Part shown: one piece after another, positions 1-7,765 of the stretch
How the letters are laid out: each line of letters opens with the position of its first letter
Position numbering within the stretch: the first letter of the stretch is position 1
Assembly: GCF_900078385.1 (NCBI RefSeq)
Contig: NZ_FLQR01000002.1
Location: 16,100-80,099 of the forward strand
Direction of reading: 5' to 3'
DNA length: 64,000 nt
Origin: an uncultured Microbacterium sp.
GTDB taxonomy: Bacteria; Actinomycetota; Actinomycetes; Actinomycetales; Microbacteriaceae
Translations under genes and position numbers: made by a program
The notes under the pieces: model-generated
The model's input: only the letters and a program-made list of their open reading frames with translations
Database searches by the model: none
Told to the model about the DNA's origin: nothing

Positions 1-732
1 CTCGTCGATCATCTCGGCGAAGGCGTCCGCATCCTCGCGCAGCTGCTCGGCCGTGCGGGCCAGGGCTTCCGCGACGCCCGGCCCGAGCTCGTTCTCCAGG
101 AGCGGCAGGACGTCGTGGCGGACGCGGACCCGTAGGAAGCGGCGGTCGAGGTTGTGCGGGTCCTCCCACGGCTCGAGGCCTTCCGCCGCGCACGCGGCAC
201 GCGTCGTCGCGCGCCGCACGGTCAGCAGGGGCCGGAGCCACGCGATCCCGTCGTCGTCCCGCGCCGGGGCCATGCCGGCGAGGCTCGCGGCGCCGGAGCC
301 GCGGGAGAGGCCCAGCAGGACCGTCTCGGCCTGGTCGTCGAGGGTGTGGCCGAGCAGGATCGCGGCCGCGCCGGCGTCGGCGGCCGCGGCGCGGAGCGCC
401 CCGCGGCGTGCGTCGCGCGCCGCGGCCTCGGGCCCGCCGTCGCGCCCGACCTCGACGCGCACGACCCGGGTGGGGAGGCCCAGCTCTTCGGCGGCGGCGG
501 CCGCGCGCGCGGCGATCTCGGCGGAACCGGCCTGCAGCCCGTGGTCGACGACCACCGCCGAGGCCGCGAGACCGGCCTTCGGCGCCTCGAATGCGACGGC
601 GGCGGCGAGCGCCAGGGAGTCCGCGCCTCCGGAGAGCCCGACCAGGACGGGCCCGCGGGTGCCCGCGAGGGCGGAGCGGACGGCCCGGCGCACCTCGGCG
701 ACGGCGGGGTCCAGGCTCGGGCGGTGCTCCAC
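1..732 (-). CDS. tilS: tRNA(Ile)-lysidine synthetase TilS, N-terminal part (cut by window edge)
   Basis: The enzyme ligates lysine to C34 of the tRNA-Ile CAU anticodon, using ATP, in the cytosol. Only the first 244 codons are inside the window; the gene runs off the left edge. The PP-loop SGGADS lies at residues 34-39, followed by a VVVDHG strand and an [11 protein letters not shown] stretch, which is the N-type ATP-pyrophosphatase fold of this family. The GTG at 732 is chosen because it opens the frame a little before the PP-loop. No strong ribosome site precedes it, so the start is less sure than the identity. It is divergent from ppa. In related actinobacteria hpt and ftsH often follow (known); they would lie beyond the edge (inference). 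Confidence 0.93.
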   Translation of the reverse strand, partial: MEHRPSLDPAVAEVRRAVRSALAGTRGPVLVGLSGGADSLALAAAVAFEAPKAGLAASAVVVDHGLQAGSAEIAARAAAAAEELGLPTRVVRVEVGRDGGPEAAARDARRGALRAAAADAGAAAILLGHTLDDQAETVLLGLSRGSGAASLAGMAPARDDDGIAWLRPLLTVRRATTRAACAAEGLEPWEDPHNLDRRFLRVRVRHDVLPLLENELGPGVAEALARTAEQLREDADAFAEMIDE

Positions 733-795
733 GAGGCCACGGTACCGCCCGGGTGCCGCCCGGGTGCGGGCCGGGTGCAGGGAGGCGCGAGCCGC

Positions 796-858
796 AACTC
801 CGCCTCGCAGCCGTCGCGGCGGCCCGGGCCGCCGCTCGCCGCCGATTCAGGCGGAGTT
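796..858. repeat. nested palindromes between tilS and ppa
   Basis: The outer arms AACTCCGCCT (796-805) and AGGCGGAGTT (849-858) are perfect inverted repeats. Between them lies a 20-bp perfect palindrome at 816-835 centred on CCCGGG. The right outer arm runs into the ppa -35 box. It may be an operator, a bidirectional structure or a degenerate chromosomal repeat; the sequence does not decide. Confidence 0.55.
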
Positions 859-885
859 ACGGCCCGGACGGCCGCGGACTAGGCT
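857..885 (+). promoter_or_regulatory. probable ppa promoter
   Basis: TTACGG (857-862), a 17-bp spacer and TAGGCT (880-885) fit a housekeeping sigma-70-type promoter. Transcription would begin near 892, giving a leader of about 30 nt that contains the AAGGAG ribosome site. Confidence 0.6.
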
Positions 886-921
886 GGGGCGCGGCATTCC
901 GCACTTCCGAAGGAGAACCAC

Positions 922-1455
922 ATGGGCGCCTACGACGCCGTCATCGAGATCCCGCGCGGCAGCCGCGTCAAGTACGAGGTCGACCACGGCACCGGCCGCG
1001 TCTTCCTCGACCGCGTGCTCTTCACGCCCATGGGCTACCCCGCCAACTACGGCTTCTTCGAGGACACCCTCGGCGAGGACGGCGACCCGCTCGACGTGCT
1101 CCTGCTCCTCGACCGCGACCTGTACCCGGGCGTCATGGCGAAGGTCCGTCCCGTGGGCGTCCTGAAGATGCTCGACGAGGCTGGCGGCGACGACAAGGTC
1201 GTCGCGGTGCTCGCGAAGGACCCGCGCTGGGCGCACATCCAGGATGTCGGTGACCTCGACGAGTGGACCAAGGGCGAGATCAACCACTTCTTCGAGCACT
1301 ACAAGGACCTCGAGCCCGGCAAGTGGGTCAAGGTCGACCAGTGGGGCGACGCCGCCGAGGCGGAGCGGCTCGTGTCGGAGGCGTTCGACCGCTTCAAGGA
1401 GCACGACGCGCAGACCGCCACGCAGGGCGAGGGCCACGCACCGAAGACCCTCTGA
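922..1455 (+). CDS. ppa: inorganic pyrophosphatase
   Basis: Soluble family I inorganic pyrophosphatase, 177 residues. It hydrolyses the pyrophosphate released by biosynthesis and pulls those reactions forward in the cytosol. The family signature is visible as [10 protein letters not shown] near residues 53-62, with [12 protein letters not shown] at the N-terminus and KDPRW further on, and the length is normal for bacterial family I enzymes. AAGGAG lies about 7 nt before the ATG. The C-terminus carries a short low-complexity tail ([14 protein letters not shown]). It is expressed from its own promoter and ends at a strong hairpin shared with the convergent peptidase gene. Confidence 0.97.
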   Translation: MGAYDAVIEIPRGSRVKYEVDHGTGRVFLDRVLFTPMGYPANYGFFEDTLGEDGDPLDVLLLLDRDLYPGVMAKVRPVGVLKMLDEAGGDDKVVAVLAKDPRWAHIQDVGDLDEWTKGEINHFFEHYKDLEPGKWVKVDQWGDAAEAERLVSEAFDRFKEHDAQTATQGEGHAPKTL

Positions 1456-1470
1456 GACTTCTCAGCACAC

Positions 1471-1500
1471 GAAGAGCGGATGCCACGGCATCCGCTCTTC
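1471..1500. terminator. bidirectional hairpin terminator
   Basis: A 14-bp perfect stem (GAAGAGCGGATGCC and its complement) with a 2-nt spacer lies between the convergent ppa and peptidase genes. There is only a short T-run, so it is of the strong-stem type common in actinobacteria. Confidence 0.85.
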
Positions 1501-1527
1501 TGCGTTCCGAGCCGAGGACTGGGCCAG

Positions 1528-2922
1528 TCAGACCGAGATGCCGCGGGCGCGGAGGAACGGGGCCGGGTTGATGCGGAGGCCGCCGCTGTAGACCTCGAAG
1601 TGCAGATGGCATCCGGTGGAGGCGCCGGTGTTGCCGACGAAGGCGATCACCTGACCGGCCGACACCCGCTGGCCGTAACCGACGTTGTAGCCGCCGGGCT
1701 TGATGTGCGCGTAGCCCGTGATGATGCCGCCGCCGTGGTCGACCTTGATGTAGTTGCCCCAGCTGCCGCTGTATCCGGCGAAGACGACGCGCCCGTCGGC
1801 GGCGGCGTAGATCGGCGCCGAGCAGCCGGCCGCGAAGTCGATGCCACGGTGACCCGTGGACGTGCAGTGGCCGTTCGCGCAGATCGTGCCGCGCGACCCG
1901 AACCAGGAACTGATCCAGCCGGCCGCGGGGCGCACCCACCCGGAGCCCTGGACCTCGCCGGCGGGGCTTCCGCCGTTGCCGTTGCCGTTGCCGCCGCCCG
2001 CGGCGGCTTCCTCGGCTTCGCGCCGACGGCGCTCTTCCTCTTCGCGGGCCTTGCGCGCGGCTTCCGCGCGGGCACGCCGCTCGCGCTCCTCCCGTGCCTT
2101 GCGTGCCGCTTCGACACCCGCGCGGTAGTCGGCGACGGTCTTCGCGGTCGTGTCCTTGAGGGCGGCGAGCTGGGCCTGGAGCGTGTCGAGGTGCTGGGCC
2201 TGTGCGTCGAGCGCGGCCTGCGCGGCCGTCGCCGCGTTCTGCGCGGCGACCATCTTCTGCTCGGCTTCCTGCTGCAGGCGGTCACGCTCGTCGCGGGCGA
2301 CGGCGGCCTGGTCGCTGAGGCTCTGCGCGTTGTCGCGCGCCGACATCGCGTCGGCGTAGACGCTCTTGTTCGCGGCGAGGAGCTGGTCCATCGTGCCGAG
2401 GCGGGCGAGCAGGTCGTCGGCGCTCGCGGCGGAGTCGGAGAAGAACAGTTCGAGCGACGTGTCGTCGCCGCCCGTCCGATACTGCTGGGCCGCCAGGCGG
2501 CCGAGCTTGCCGGCGGCCTCGGCCGCGCGGCGTTCCTCGGCGTCGGCCTGCTCCTGCAGGGACAGCGCGCGGTCGGCCGCTTCCTCGAACGCCTGCTGGG
2601 CGAGGTCGTACTCGTAGCCGAGCTGCTCGGCGATGGCCTGTTTGTTCGCGACGTCCTGCTCGAGCTGGGAGATCAGACCCTCGATGCGAGTGACCTGCGC
2701 CGACTTGCTCGCCTCGTTCGCCTTCGCACGCTTCACGTCATCCCATGACGGGTACGACGCAGCCCAGGCGGGGGATGCCAGGAGAAGACCCGCGCCGACG
2801 ACTCCGGCGGCACCGAGCCCGATGGCGCCACGGCGCGACAGAGGGCTGCGGAACGCGCGCCACTCCTTCGGCGTCGGCGCGCAGCCGCATTCCTCAGCAG
2901 ATTCCGGGGCTTCAGACCGCAC
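1528..2922 (-). CDS. secreted M23 (LytM-type) peptidase with N-terminal coiled coil
   Basis: Probable peptidoglycan endopeptidase, or an activator of amidases, acting outside the membrane at the wall. From the GTG at 2922 it is 464 residues: a charged N-terminus, a twin-arginine-like LSRRGAIG at about 28-35, a hydrophobic stretch ending in AWA near 54, a long Ala/Glu/Arg coiled coil from about 65 to 320, a Gly/Asn-rich linker, and a C-terminal LytM domain. That domain has both zinc motifs (GHRGIDF and HLHFEV). The order matches the NlpD/EnvC-like family. GTG 2922 is preferred over ATG 2940 because AGAGGTGG sits 4 nt before it. Twin-arginine export is inferred from the motif only. Confidence 0.9.
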   Translation of the reverse strand: MRSEAPESAEECGCAPTPKEWRAFRSPLSRRGAIGLGAAGVVGAGLLLASPAWAASYPSWDDVKRAKANEASKSAQVTRIEGLISQLEQDVANKQAIAEQLGYEYDLAQQAFEEAADRALSLQEQADAEERRAAEAAGKLGRLAAQQYRTGGDDTSLELFFSDSAASADDLLARLGTMDQLLAANKSVYADAMSARDNAQSLSDQAAVARDERDRLQQEAEQKMVAAQNAATAAQAALDAQAQHLDTLQAQLAALKDTTAKTVADYRAGVEAARKAREERERRARAEAARKAREEEERRRREAEEAAAGGGNGNGNGGSPAGEVQGSGWVRPAAGWISSWFGSRGTICANGHCTSTGHRGIDFAAGCSAPIYAAADGRVVFAGYSGSWGNYIKVDHGGGIITGYAHIKPGGYNVGYGQRVSAGQVIAFVGNTGASTGCHLHFEVYSGGLRINPAPFLRARGISV

Positions 2923-2943
2923 GGAACCACCTCTCGTCATCGG

Positions 2944-2969
2944 GCAACAGCTTTCACATTAGCAACAGC
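2944..2969 (-). promoter_or_regulatory. direct repeat and -10-like box upstream of the M23 peptidase
   Basis: GCAACAGC occurs at 2944-2951 and again at 2962-2969, an 18-bp shift. Between them, on the minus strand, is TAATGT (2956-2961), a possible -10. Repeats placed like this suggest a response-regulator site. Wall-hydrolase genes of actinobacteria are often MtrA targets (known), but the match is not tested here. Confidence 0.35.
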
Positions 2970-3078
2970 CGTCACACGAACCCAGTGTTTCCCCGAACAC
3001 ATCATCCCTCTGACGGCGCTTCGGCGCACGGATATCTTTATCCGGGACCCCCGGCATCCTTCGACCCACGCCCGCGAT

Positions 3079-3107
3079 TTCCGATTCTGCGCGGGATTGC
3101 GTATGCT
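3079..3107 (+). promoter_or_regulatory. probable promoter of the tRNA cluster
   Basis: TTCCGA (3079-3084), 17 bp and TATGCT (3102-3107) put a start near 3114, about 30 nt before tRNA-Glu. The remaining sequence between the peptidase start (2922) and tRNA-Glu holds no gene I can support. Confidence 0.55.
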
Positions 3108-3142
3108 TGAGCGTCGGTAAGCGTGAGCCTCCGGGTTCGCTC

Positions 3143-3215
3143 GGCCCCATCGTTTAGCGGCCTAGGACGCCGCCCTTTCACGGCGGTAGCACGGGTTCGA
3201 ATCCCGTTGGGGTCA
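3143..3215 (+). tRNA. tRNA-Glu (TTC)
   Basis: 73-nt cloverleaf with acceptor GGCCCCA pairing TGGGGTC plus discriminator A. The anticodon loop is CTTTCAC between CCGCC/GGCGG, and the T arm is ACGGG-TTCGAAT-CCCGT. CCA is not encoded. Confidence 0.97.
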
Positions 3216-3241
3216 CCCTTTCCACACAATTGAATAAGCAT

Positions 3242-3315
3242 GGCCCTGTAGCGCAGTTGGTTAGCGTGCCGCCCTGTCACGGCGGAGGTCGCGGGTTCAA
3301 GTCCCGTCAGGGTCG
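3242..3315 (+). tRNA. tRNA-Asp (GTC)
   Basis: 74-nt cloverleaf with acceptor GGCCCTG/CAGGGTC and discriminator G, anticodon loop CTGTCAC, and T arm GCGGG-TTCAAGT-CCCGT. It lies 26 nt after tRNA-Glu and is probably co-transcribed. Confidence 0.97.
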
Positions 3316-3327
3316 CTTCGAGCGACG

Positions 3328-3354
3328 GGCCCTTTTCATTGAGAAGGGCCTTTC
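3328..3354 (+). terminator. hairpin after tRNA-Asp
   Basis: GGCCCTT (3328-3334) pairs AAGGGCC (3344-3350) and is followed by TTT, so it may end the Glu-Asp transcript. Confidence 0.55.
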
Positions 3355-3386
3355 GTCTCGGGAGTGACATTCTTCGGATGCCGCTC

Positions 3387-3459
3387 GGCTCTGTAGCTCA
3401 GTTGGTAGAGCGCACGACTGAAAATCGTGAGGTCACGGGATCGACGCCCGTCGGAGCCA
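3387..3459 (+). tRNA. tRNA-Phe (GAA)
   Basis: 73-nt cloverleaf with acceptor GGCTCTG/CGGAGCC, discriminator A, and anticodon loop CTGAAAA in ACGA/TCGT. CCA is not encoded. No duplicate of its 3' end and no integrase were seen in the window, so there is no sign of an integrated element. Confidence 0.97.
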
Positions 3460-3461
3460 CT

Positions 3462-3498
3462 GAAACCCTCGTGAGGCTTCTACTCGCGGGGGTTTCTT
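3462..3498 (+). terminator. hairpin terminator after tRNA-Phe
   Basis: GAAACCCTCG (3462-3471) pairs CGGGGGTTTC (3487-3496), 10 bp with one G-U, followed by TTC. Confidence 0.65.
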
Positions 3499-3549
3499 CA
3501 TGTCTCCGATGCGACTCACCGCGCGGACGCCTCTTCGCCAGCGGCATCC

Positions 3550-3588
3550 TGCGGGTCTGCGCGGTCCGCACCCGCACTCTGCCGCGGG
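3550..3588. repeat. degenerate copy of the TCCGCG-AAGTGCGGGT palindromic repeat
   Basis: TGCGGGT (3550-3556), a 13-nt loop and ACCCGCA (3570-3576). The right arm continues to 3588; its complement reads CCCGCGGCAGAGTGCGGGT and so matches the arms of the copies at 3610 and 63940. The left arm has decayed. The ~300-bp stretch between tRNA-Phe and the next gene holds only this copy and the one at 3610; I see no gene in it. Confidence 0.5.
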
Positions 3589-3609
3589 TGAGGACGGAGG
3601 CCCGATCTC

Positions 3610-3662
3610 ATCCGCGCCGAAGTGCGGGTCGTGCGACGCTGCACCCGCCATTCGGCGCGGAT
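3610..3662. repeat. palindromic repeat with 20-bp arms and 13-nt loop
   Basis: The arm ATCCGCGCCGAAGTGCGGGT (3610-3629) and its near-complement (3643-3662) match at 18 of 20 positions around a 13-nt loop. The same arm pattern and the same loop length recur at 63940-63998. Confidence 0.75.
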
Positions 3663-3758
3663 GAACTCCGCGCACCTCTCGCCCCGAAGCGCCCCACCCC
3701 TCGACAAACAGCACCCTCGTGCGCGACGATGACTCATCGTGTGCCGAGGGGGGTCCAC

Positions 3759-4235
3759 ATGAGCTTCGATGCTGCGCGTCTCGCGTCCGTCATCTCACCG
3801 CTCCGCCGCGCGCTGGCGGCGGCGGCGCGACAGCGCGACCAGCTGCCGCATCTGCCGGACTCGCACGTGGACGTCATCCACGCACTTCCGCGCGGCACGG
3901 TGCGCTCGCCGGGCGACCTGTCGGTGCTCCTGGGTCTCAACCGCACCACGATCAGCAACCTGCTCACAGCGATGGAGATCGGCGGGCTGGTGGCGCGGCA
4001 GCACCGGGCAGACGACCGGCGGCACGTCGAGGTGGTGGCTTCCGCCGAGGCGCTCACCCTCGCCGACCGGTTCGATGCCGTGTCCACCGCGATCGTCTCG
4101 GATGCCGCCGATGAGCTCTCCCCGGGGGAACGGGAGGCGCTGGGCGCCGCCCTTCCGGCGCTCGAGCACTTGCTCGAGCTCCTCGTCGAGCAGCGCGCGC
4201 ACGCGATGGAGCCGGCGGAGCCCCAGCAGGCCTGA
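3759..4235 (+). CDS. MarR-type winged-helix regulator, paralogue 1
   Basis: 158-residue cytosolic DNA-binding protein. The central winged helix-turn-helix is clear (LSVLLGLNRTTISNLL near 56-71, then GLVARQHRADDRRHVEV as the wing), flanked by helices that would form the dimer, as in the MarR family. The ATG at 3759 has GAGGGGGG just upstream. It is about 60% identical by eye to the regulator at 5595, which starts SLDAARLAAVISPLRRAL against SFDAARLASVISPLRRAL here. It precedes the monooxygenase by 118 bp, so it probably controls that operon and perhaps itself. The ligand is unknown; aromatic acids are common for this family. Confidence 0.85.
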   Translation: MSFDAARLASVISPLRRALAAAARQRDQLPHLPDSHVDVIHALPRGTVRSPGDLSVLLGLNRTTISNLLTAMEIGGLVARQHRADDRRHVEVVASAEALTLADRFDAVSTAIVSDAADELSPGEREALGAALPALEHLLELLVEQRAHAMEPAEPQQA

Positions 4236-4281
4236 CGCCACGATGCGTCCACCGAGGCACCCGCGCGGCGCGACTTCTTCC

Positions 4282-4321
4282 GTCCACCTCTGGACAGCGG
4301 GGTAGTTCACGGGCAAAACTA
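4282..4321 (+). promoter_or_regulatory. candidate MarR operator region before the monooxygenase
   Basis: Two short dyads lie in the 118-bp gap: GTCCA-N4-TGGAC (4282-4295) and TAGTT-N9-AACTA (4303-4321). Either could be a site for one of the two paralogous MarR proteins. No clear -35/-10 pair was resolved. Confidence 0.35.
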
Positions 4322-4353
4322 TGTGGACAACGTGCTGTGACGAGGGAGTCGAC

Positions 4354-5598
4354 ATGCGCATCGCCATCATCGGAGCCGGCATCGGCGGCCTCGCCGCGGC
4401 GCTGAGCCTGCACGCCGCGGGATTCGACGGCATCCGCGTGTACGAACGCGCAGCGGACATCCGCGGTCTCGGCGTCGGGATCAACCTCCTCCCGCACGCG
4501 GTCCGGGAGCTGACCGAGCTGGGGCTGGGCGACCGCGTCGCCGCGCTCGGCGTCGCGCCCGGGAGCCTCGCCTACTACAACCGGTTCGGCCAGGAGATCT
4601 GGACCGAGCCCCGCGGCCTCGACGCCGGGTACCGCTGGCCGCAGCTGTCGGTGCATCGCGGCGAGTTGCAGCTGGCCCTGCGGGAGGCCGTCCGCGAGCG
4701 CCTCGGCGACGTCGTCGGCACGGGGCACCGGCTCACCGAGGTGACGGAGGGACCGGATGCCGTCGCCGCGCGCTTCGCGACCGACACCGGGCCGGTGGAG
4801 ATCGAGGCCGATATCGTCGTCGGAGCCGACGGCATCCACTCGGCTCTGCGTGCGCAGCGGTACCCCGAGGAGGGGCCGCCGCCGTGGAGCGGGCTGACCC
4901 TCTGGCGGGGCACCGCGCGGGGACCCGCCTTCCTGGACGGGCGGACGATGATCATGGCGGGCGACGGCGAGCAGAAGTTCGTCGCGTACCCGCTGAGCGA
5001 ACCGGATGCCGCGGGCACCGCCCGGATCAACTTCATCGCCGAGCGTCGCGGCACCGGCACCCCGGCCGTCGACTGGAACCGCGCCGTCGAGGCCGCCCCC
5101 ATTGCCGCCCTGTTCGCCGCGTGGCGCTTCGACTGGCTCGACGTCCCCGCGCTCATCGAGGCGGCGGACGAGATCCTGGAGTACCCGATGGTCGATCGCG
5201 ACGCCCTGCCGCAGTGGAGCACCGGTCGCACGACGCTCCTCGGCGACGCCGCGCACGCGATGTACCCGAACGGCTCGAACGGGGCGTCGCAGGCGATCAT
5301 CGATGCCCGCACCCTCGCTTACCGCCTCGCCACCGAACCCACGGTCCCCTCGGCGCTCGCGGCGTACGACGCCGACCGGCGACCCGCGACCGCGGCACTG
5401 CTGGCGAGCACGCGGCAGACCGGCCCGGAGCGCGTCATGCTGCTGGCCCGCGAGCGCGCGCCGGAGGGGTTCGCGCACATCCACGACGTGATCGGCGCCG
5501 ACGAGCTCGCCGAGATAGCGGCGTCGTACAAGCGCGCGGCCGGGTTCGACCCCGCCGCCCTCAACGCGCGGCCCTCCCTGTCGGCGGTGCGGTCGTGA
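4354..5598 (+). CDS. FAD-dependent monooxygenase (aromatic hydroxylase type)
   Basis: 414-residue class A flavoprotein monooxygenase of the PHBH/salicylate-hydroxylase fold, expected to hydroxylate an aromatic substrate with NAD(P)H and O2. GAGIGG lies at 7-12, the FAD-ribose acidic residue at about 30 (VYERA), the DG motif as GADGIHS, and the GD motif as LLGDAAHAMYP with an NGSNGASQA stretch. The ATG at 4354 has GAGGGA upstream; a further upstream in-frame ATG lacks a site. Its stop overlaps the GTG of the second MarR gene by 4 bases, so the two are one operon. The substrate is not readable; the context suggests a flavonoid- or phenolic-derived compound. Confidence 0.88.
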   Translation: MRIAIIGAGIGGLAAALSLHAAGFDGIRVYERAADIRGLGVGINLLPHAVRELTELGLGDRVAALGVAPGSLAYYNRFGQEIWTEPRGLDAGYRWPQLSVHRGELQLALREAVRERLGDVVGTGHRLTEVTEGPDAVAARFATDTGPVEIEADIVVGADGIHSALRAQRYPEEGPPPWSGLTLWRGTARGPAFLDGRTMIMAGDGEQKFVAYPLSEPDAAGTARINFIAERRGTGTPAVDWNRAVEAAPIAALFAAWRFDWLDVPALIEAADEILEYPMVDRDALPQWSTGRTTLLGDAAHAMYPNGSNGASQAIIDARTLAYRLATEPTVPSALAAYDADRRPATAALLASTRQTGPERVMLLARERAPEGFAHIHDVIGADELAEIAASYKRAAGFDPAALNARPSLSAVRS

Positions 5599-6092
5599 GC
5601 CTGGACGCCGCGCGGCTCGCGGCGGTCATCTCGCCGCTCCGCCGCGCCCTCCTGACGGCGGCGCGTCACCGCGAGCAGCTGCCCGACCTCCCCGACTCCC
5701 ACATCGAGGTGATCCGCGCTCTGCCGCGCGGCACGGTGCGCTCCCCCGGCGAGCTGTCGGCGCTGCTGGGCCTCAACCGCTCCACGGTCAGCAACCTGCT
5801 CACCGCGATGGAGCGGGCGGGCTTGGTCGCCCGACGCACCCGCGACGACGACCGCCGGCACGTCGAGGTGGTCGCCTCCGCCGAGGCGCTGACGCTCTTC
5901 GACCGGTTCGATGCGGCATCCGCCGATCTCGTCTCGGCGGCGGCGACCGACCTCTCGCCGGCGGAGCGCGCCGCGCTCGCCGCGGCGGTGCCGGCGCTGG
6001 AGCACCTGCGGGAGCTCCTGATCTCCCAGCGCACGGCCGCTGTCGCCGCGGCGAAGACCCCCGGCACGACGATCCGCAAGGAGACGGCATGA
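5595..6092 (+). CDS. MarR-type winged-helix regulator, paralogue 2
   Basis: 165-residue paralogue of the regulator at 3759. The recognition region (LGLNRSTVSNLLTAMERAGLV) and wing (DDDRRHVEVVASAEALT) are nearly the same. It starts at a GTG that overlaps the monooxygenase stop and itself ends inside the ATG of the hydrolase (ATGA at 6089-6092), so it lies in the middle of the operon. The two copies may recognise similar operators and could form heterodimers; that is inference. The C-terminal tail (AAAKTPGTTIRKETA) is longer than in paralogue 1. Confidence 0.85.
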   Translation: MSLDAARLAAVISPLRRALLTAARHREQLPDLPDSHIEVIRALPRGTVRSPGELSALLGLNRSTVSNLLTAMERAGLVARRTRDDDRRHVEVVASAEALTLFDRFDAASADLVSAAATDLSPAERAALAAAVPALEHLRELLISQRTAAVAAAKTPGTTIRKETA

Positions 6093-7765
6093 CCACGGTG
6101 AAGCAGCGCCTGACGAAGAGGTTCGATGCGCGGGGGCTGGGCGGCGCTCCGACGGGTCCGTACGACATCGAGATCGACCGCGACCTGCGCGTGCCGATGG
6201 ACGACGGCATCGAGCTGCTCGCCGACCTCATCCGCCCGGTCGGCCCCGTCGATCCGCCGCTGCCGACGATCGTCCTGCGGAGTCCCTACGGGCGGCGCGG
6301 GGCGATGGCCGGCGACGCGCGGGCGCTCGCCTACGAGGGCTTCACCGTCCTCGTGCAGAGCTGTCGCGGCACGTGGGGGTCGCCGGGCGTGTTCCACCCT
6401 CAGGTCGACGAGCAGCGCGACGGGATCGCGACGCTGCGCTGGGTGCGCCGCCAGCCCTGGTTCACCGGACGGCTCGCCACCTATGGACAGAGCTACCTCG
6501 GCTACACGCAGTGGGCGGTCGCCGGGCGGCTGCAGAAGGAGGAGCCGGAAACGGCGCCGGAGGCGCTCGTCCTCCTCATCACGATGCCCGACTTCGGCGC
6601 CATCACATGGGACAACGGCGCATACGCCCTGCGCAACGCCCTCGGCTGGACGCGCATGATGGACCGGATGCGACGCGGACCGCTGGCGCTCCTCGGGATG
6701 GCGCTCCCCGACCGCAAGCTCGACAGGGCGTTCGACGCCCTCCCGCTGAGCGCCGGTGACACCGCCGTGCTGGGCGCGCCGAACGATTGGTATCAGGACT
6801 GGGTGCGGCACGAGCAGCTCACCGACGAGTACTGGACCCGACAGTCGCACACCGCGACGGTGGCCGACGTCACAGCGCCGGTCATGATGCTGAGCGGCTG
6901 GTACGACATCTTCCTGCCCTGGCAGCTGCGCACGTACGCGCAGCTGGTCGCGGCCGGCAACCCGCCGCAGCTGACCCTCGGCCCGTGGGGCCATACGTCG
7001 CGCGAGATGGGCGGGCCCACCCTTGCGGAGAGCGTCGCCTTCCTGCGCGAGGTGTTCACGGGCCGGGATGCCGGACGGCCCGCACCCGTCCGGGCGTACC
7101 TCACCGGCGCGCAGGAGTGGCACGACCTCGCCTCGTGGCCTCCTCCCGGGAGCGTCGCCCAGTCCCTCTTCCTCCGCGAGGGCGGCGGACTCGGCGCCGA
7201 TCCGGCCGGTGACCTGACCCGCTACACGTACGACCCCAAGGCACCCACGCCCGCGCTCGGCGGTCCGAGCCTCACCCCGCACACCGCGCCCGTCGACAAC
7301 GCCGCGCACGAACGGCGGACGGATGTCGCGGTGTTCCGCGGCGATGTGCTCGCCGAGCCCGTGACCGTCGGCGGCGAGCCCGTCGCCCGCATCCGCGTCC
7401 GCTCGTCGGCCCCGTCGTTCGACGTGTTCGTTCGCCTCACCGACGTCCGCCCCGACGGCCGGTCGATGACGGTGTGCGACGGCATCCGCCGGATCGGCTC
7501 GGTTGCGACGGCTGCCACCGATCCCGCATCGGATGCCGACGGGTTCCGCGTCGTGGACGTGACGCTGTGGCCGACCTATCACCGGTTCGCGGCGGGTCAT
7601 CGCATCGGCATCCAGGTGAGTTCCGGCGCGCATCCCCGCTACGCGCGGAACCCGGGCACCGGCGAGCCGGCGTTCACGGCGGAGGAGACGGTCGTGGCGC
7701 ACCAGGAGATCTCGCACACCGGGCCGACTGCGTCGCGCATCGAGCTGCCGGTGGTGACCCCGTGA
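6089..7765 (+). CDS. CocE/NonD-family serine hydrolase
   Basis: 558-residue alpha/beta hydrolase of the CocE / X-Pro dipeptidyl-peptidase S15 group, cytosolic, expected to cut an ester or acyl-amide bond. The nucleophile Ser135 is in GQSYLGY, Asp273 in SGWYDIF and His302 in GPWGHTS, so the catalytic triad is complete. The C-terminal half is the jelly-roll domain typical of the family (DVFVRLTDVRPDGRS, then HRIGIQVSSGAHPRYARNPG). AAGGAGA precedes the ATG, which overlaps the MarR stop. Its gene neighbours (monooxygenase, DUF3237) suggest hydrolysis of an aromatic or lactone-type intermediate rather than peptides. Confidence 0.88.
   Translation: MTTVKQRLTKRFDARGLGGAPTGPYDIEIDRDLRVPMDDGIELLADLIRPVGPVDPPLPTIVLRSPYGRRGAMAGDARALAYEGFTVLVQSCRGTWGSPGVFHPQVDEQRDGIATLRWVRRQPWFTGRLATYGQSYLGYTQWAVAGRLQKEEPETAPEALVLLITMPDFGAITWDNGAYALRNALGWTRMMDRMRRGPLALLGMALPDRKLDRAFDALPLSAGDTAVLGAPNDWYQDWVRHEQLTDEYWTRQSHTATVADVTAPVMMLSGWYDIFLPWQLRTYAQLVAAGNPPQLTLGPWGHTSREMGGPTLAESVAFLREVFTGRDAGRPAPVRAYLTGAQEWHDLASWPPPGSVAQSLFLREGGGLGADPAGDLTRYTYDPKAPTPALGGPSLTPHTAPVDNAAHERRTDVAVFRGDVLAEPVTVGGEPVARIRVRSSAPSFDVFVRLTDVRPDGRSMTVCDGIRRIGSVATAATDPASDADGFRVVDVTLWPTYHRFAAGHRIGIQVSSGAHPRYARNPGTGEPAFTAEETVVAHQEISHTGPTASRIELPVVTP

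Noticed and set aside
222..797. Ser/Arg/Pro-rich open frame overlapping tilS
   Set aside because: It is the out-of-frame shadow of tilS; the tilS frame carries the PP-loop and other family motifs.
3143..3459. tRNA genes as attachment sites of an integrated element
   Set aside because: No integrase, no duplicated tRNA 3' end and no phage or conjugation genes in the following 60 kb.
3550..3662. Repeats considered as CRISPR or as insertion-sequence ends
   Set aside because: There are only two local copies with no regular spacers, and no transposase or target-site duplication.
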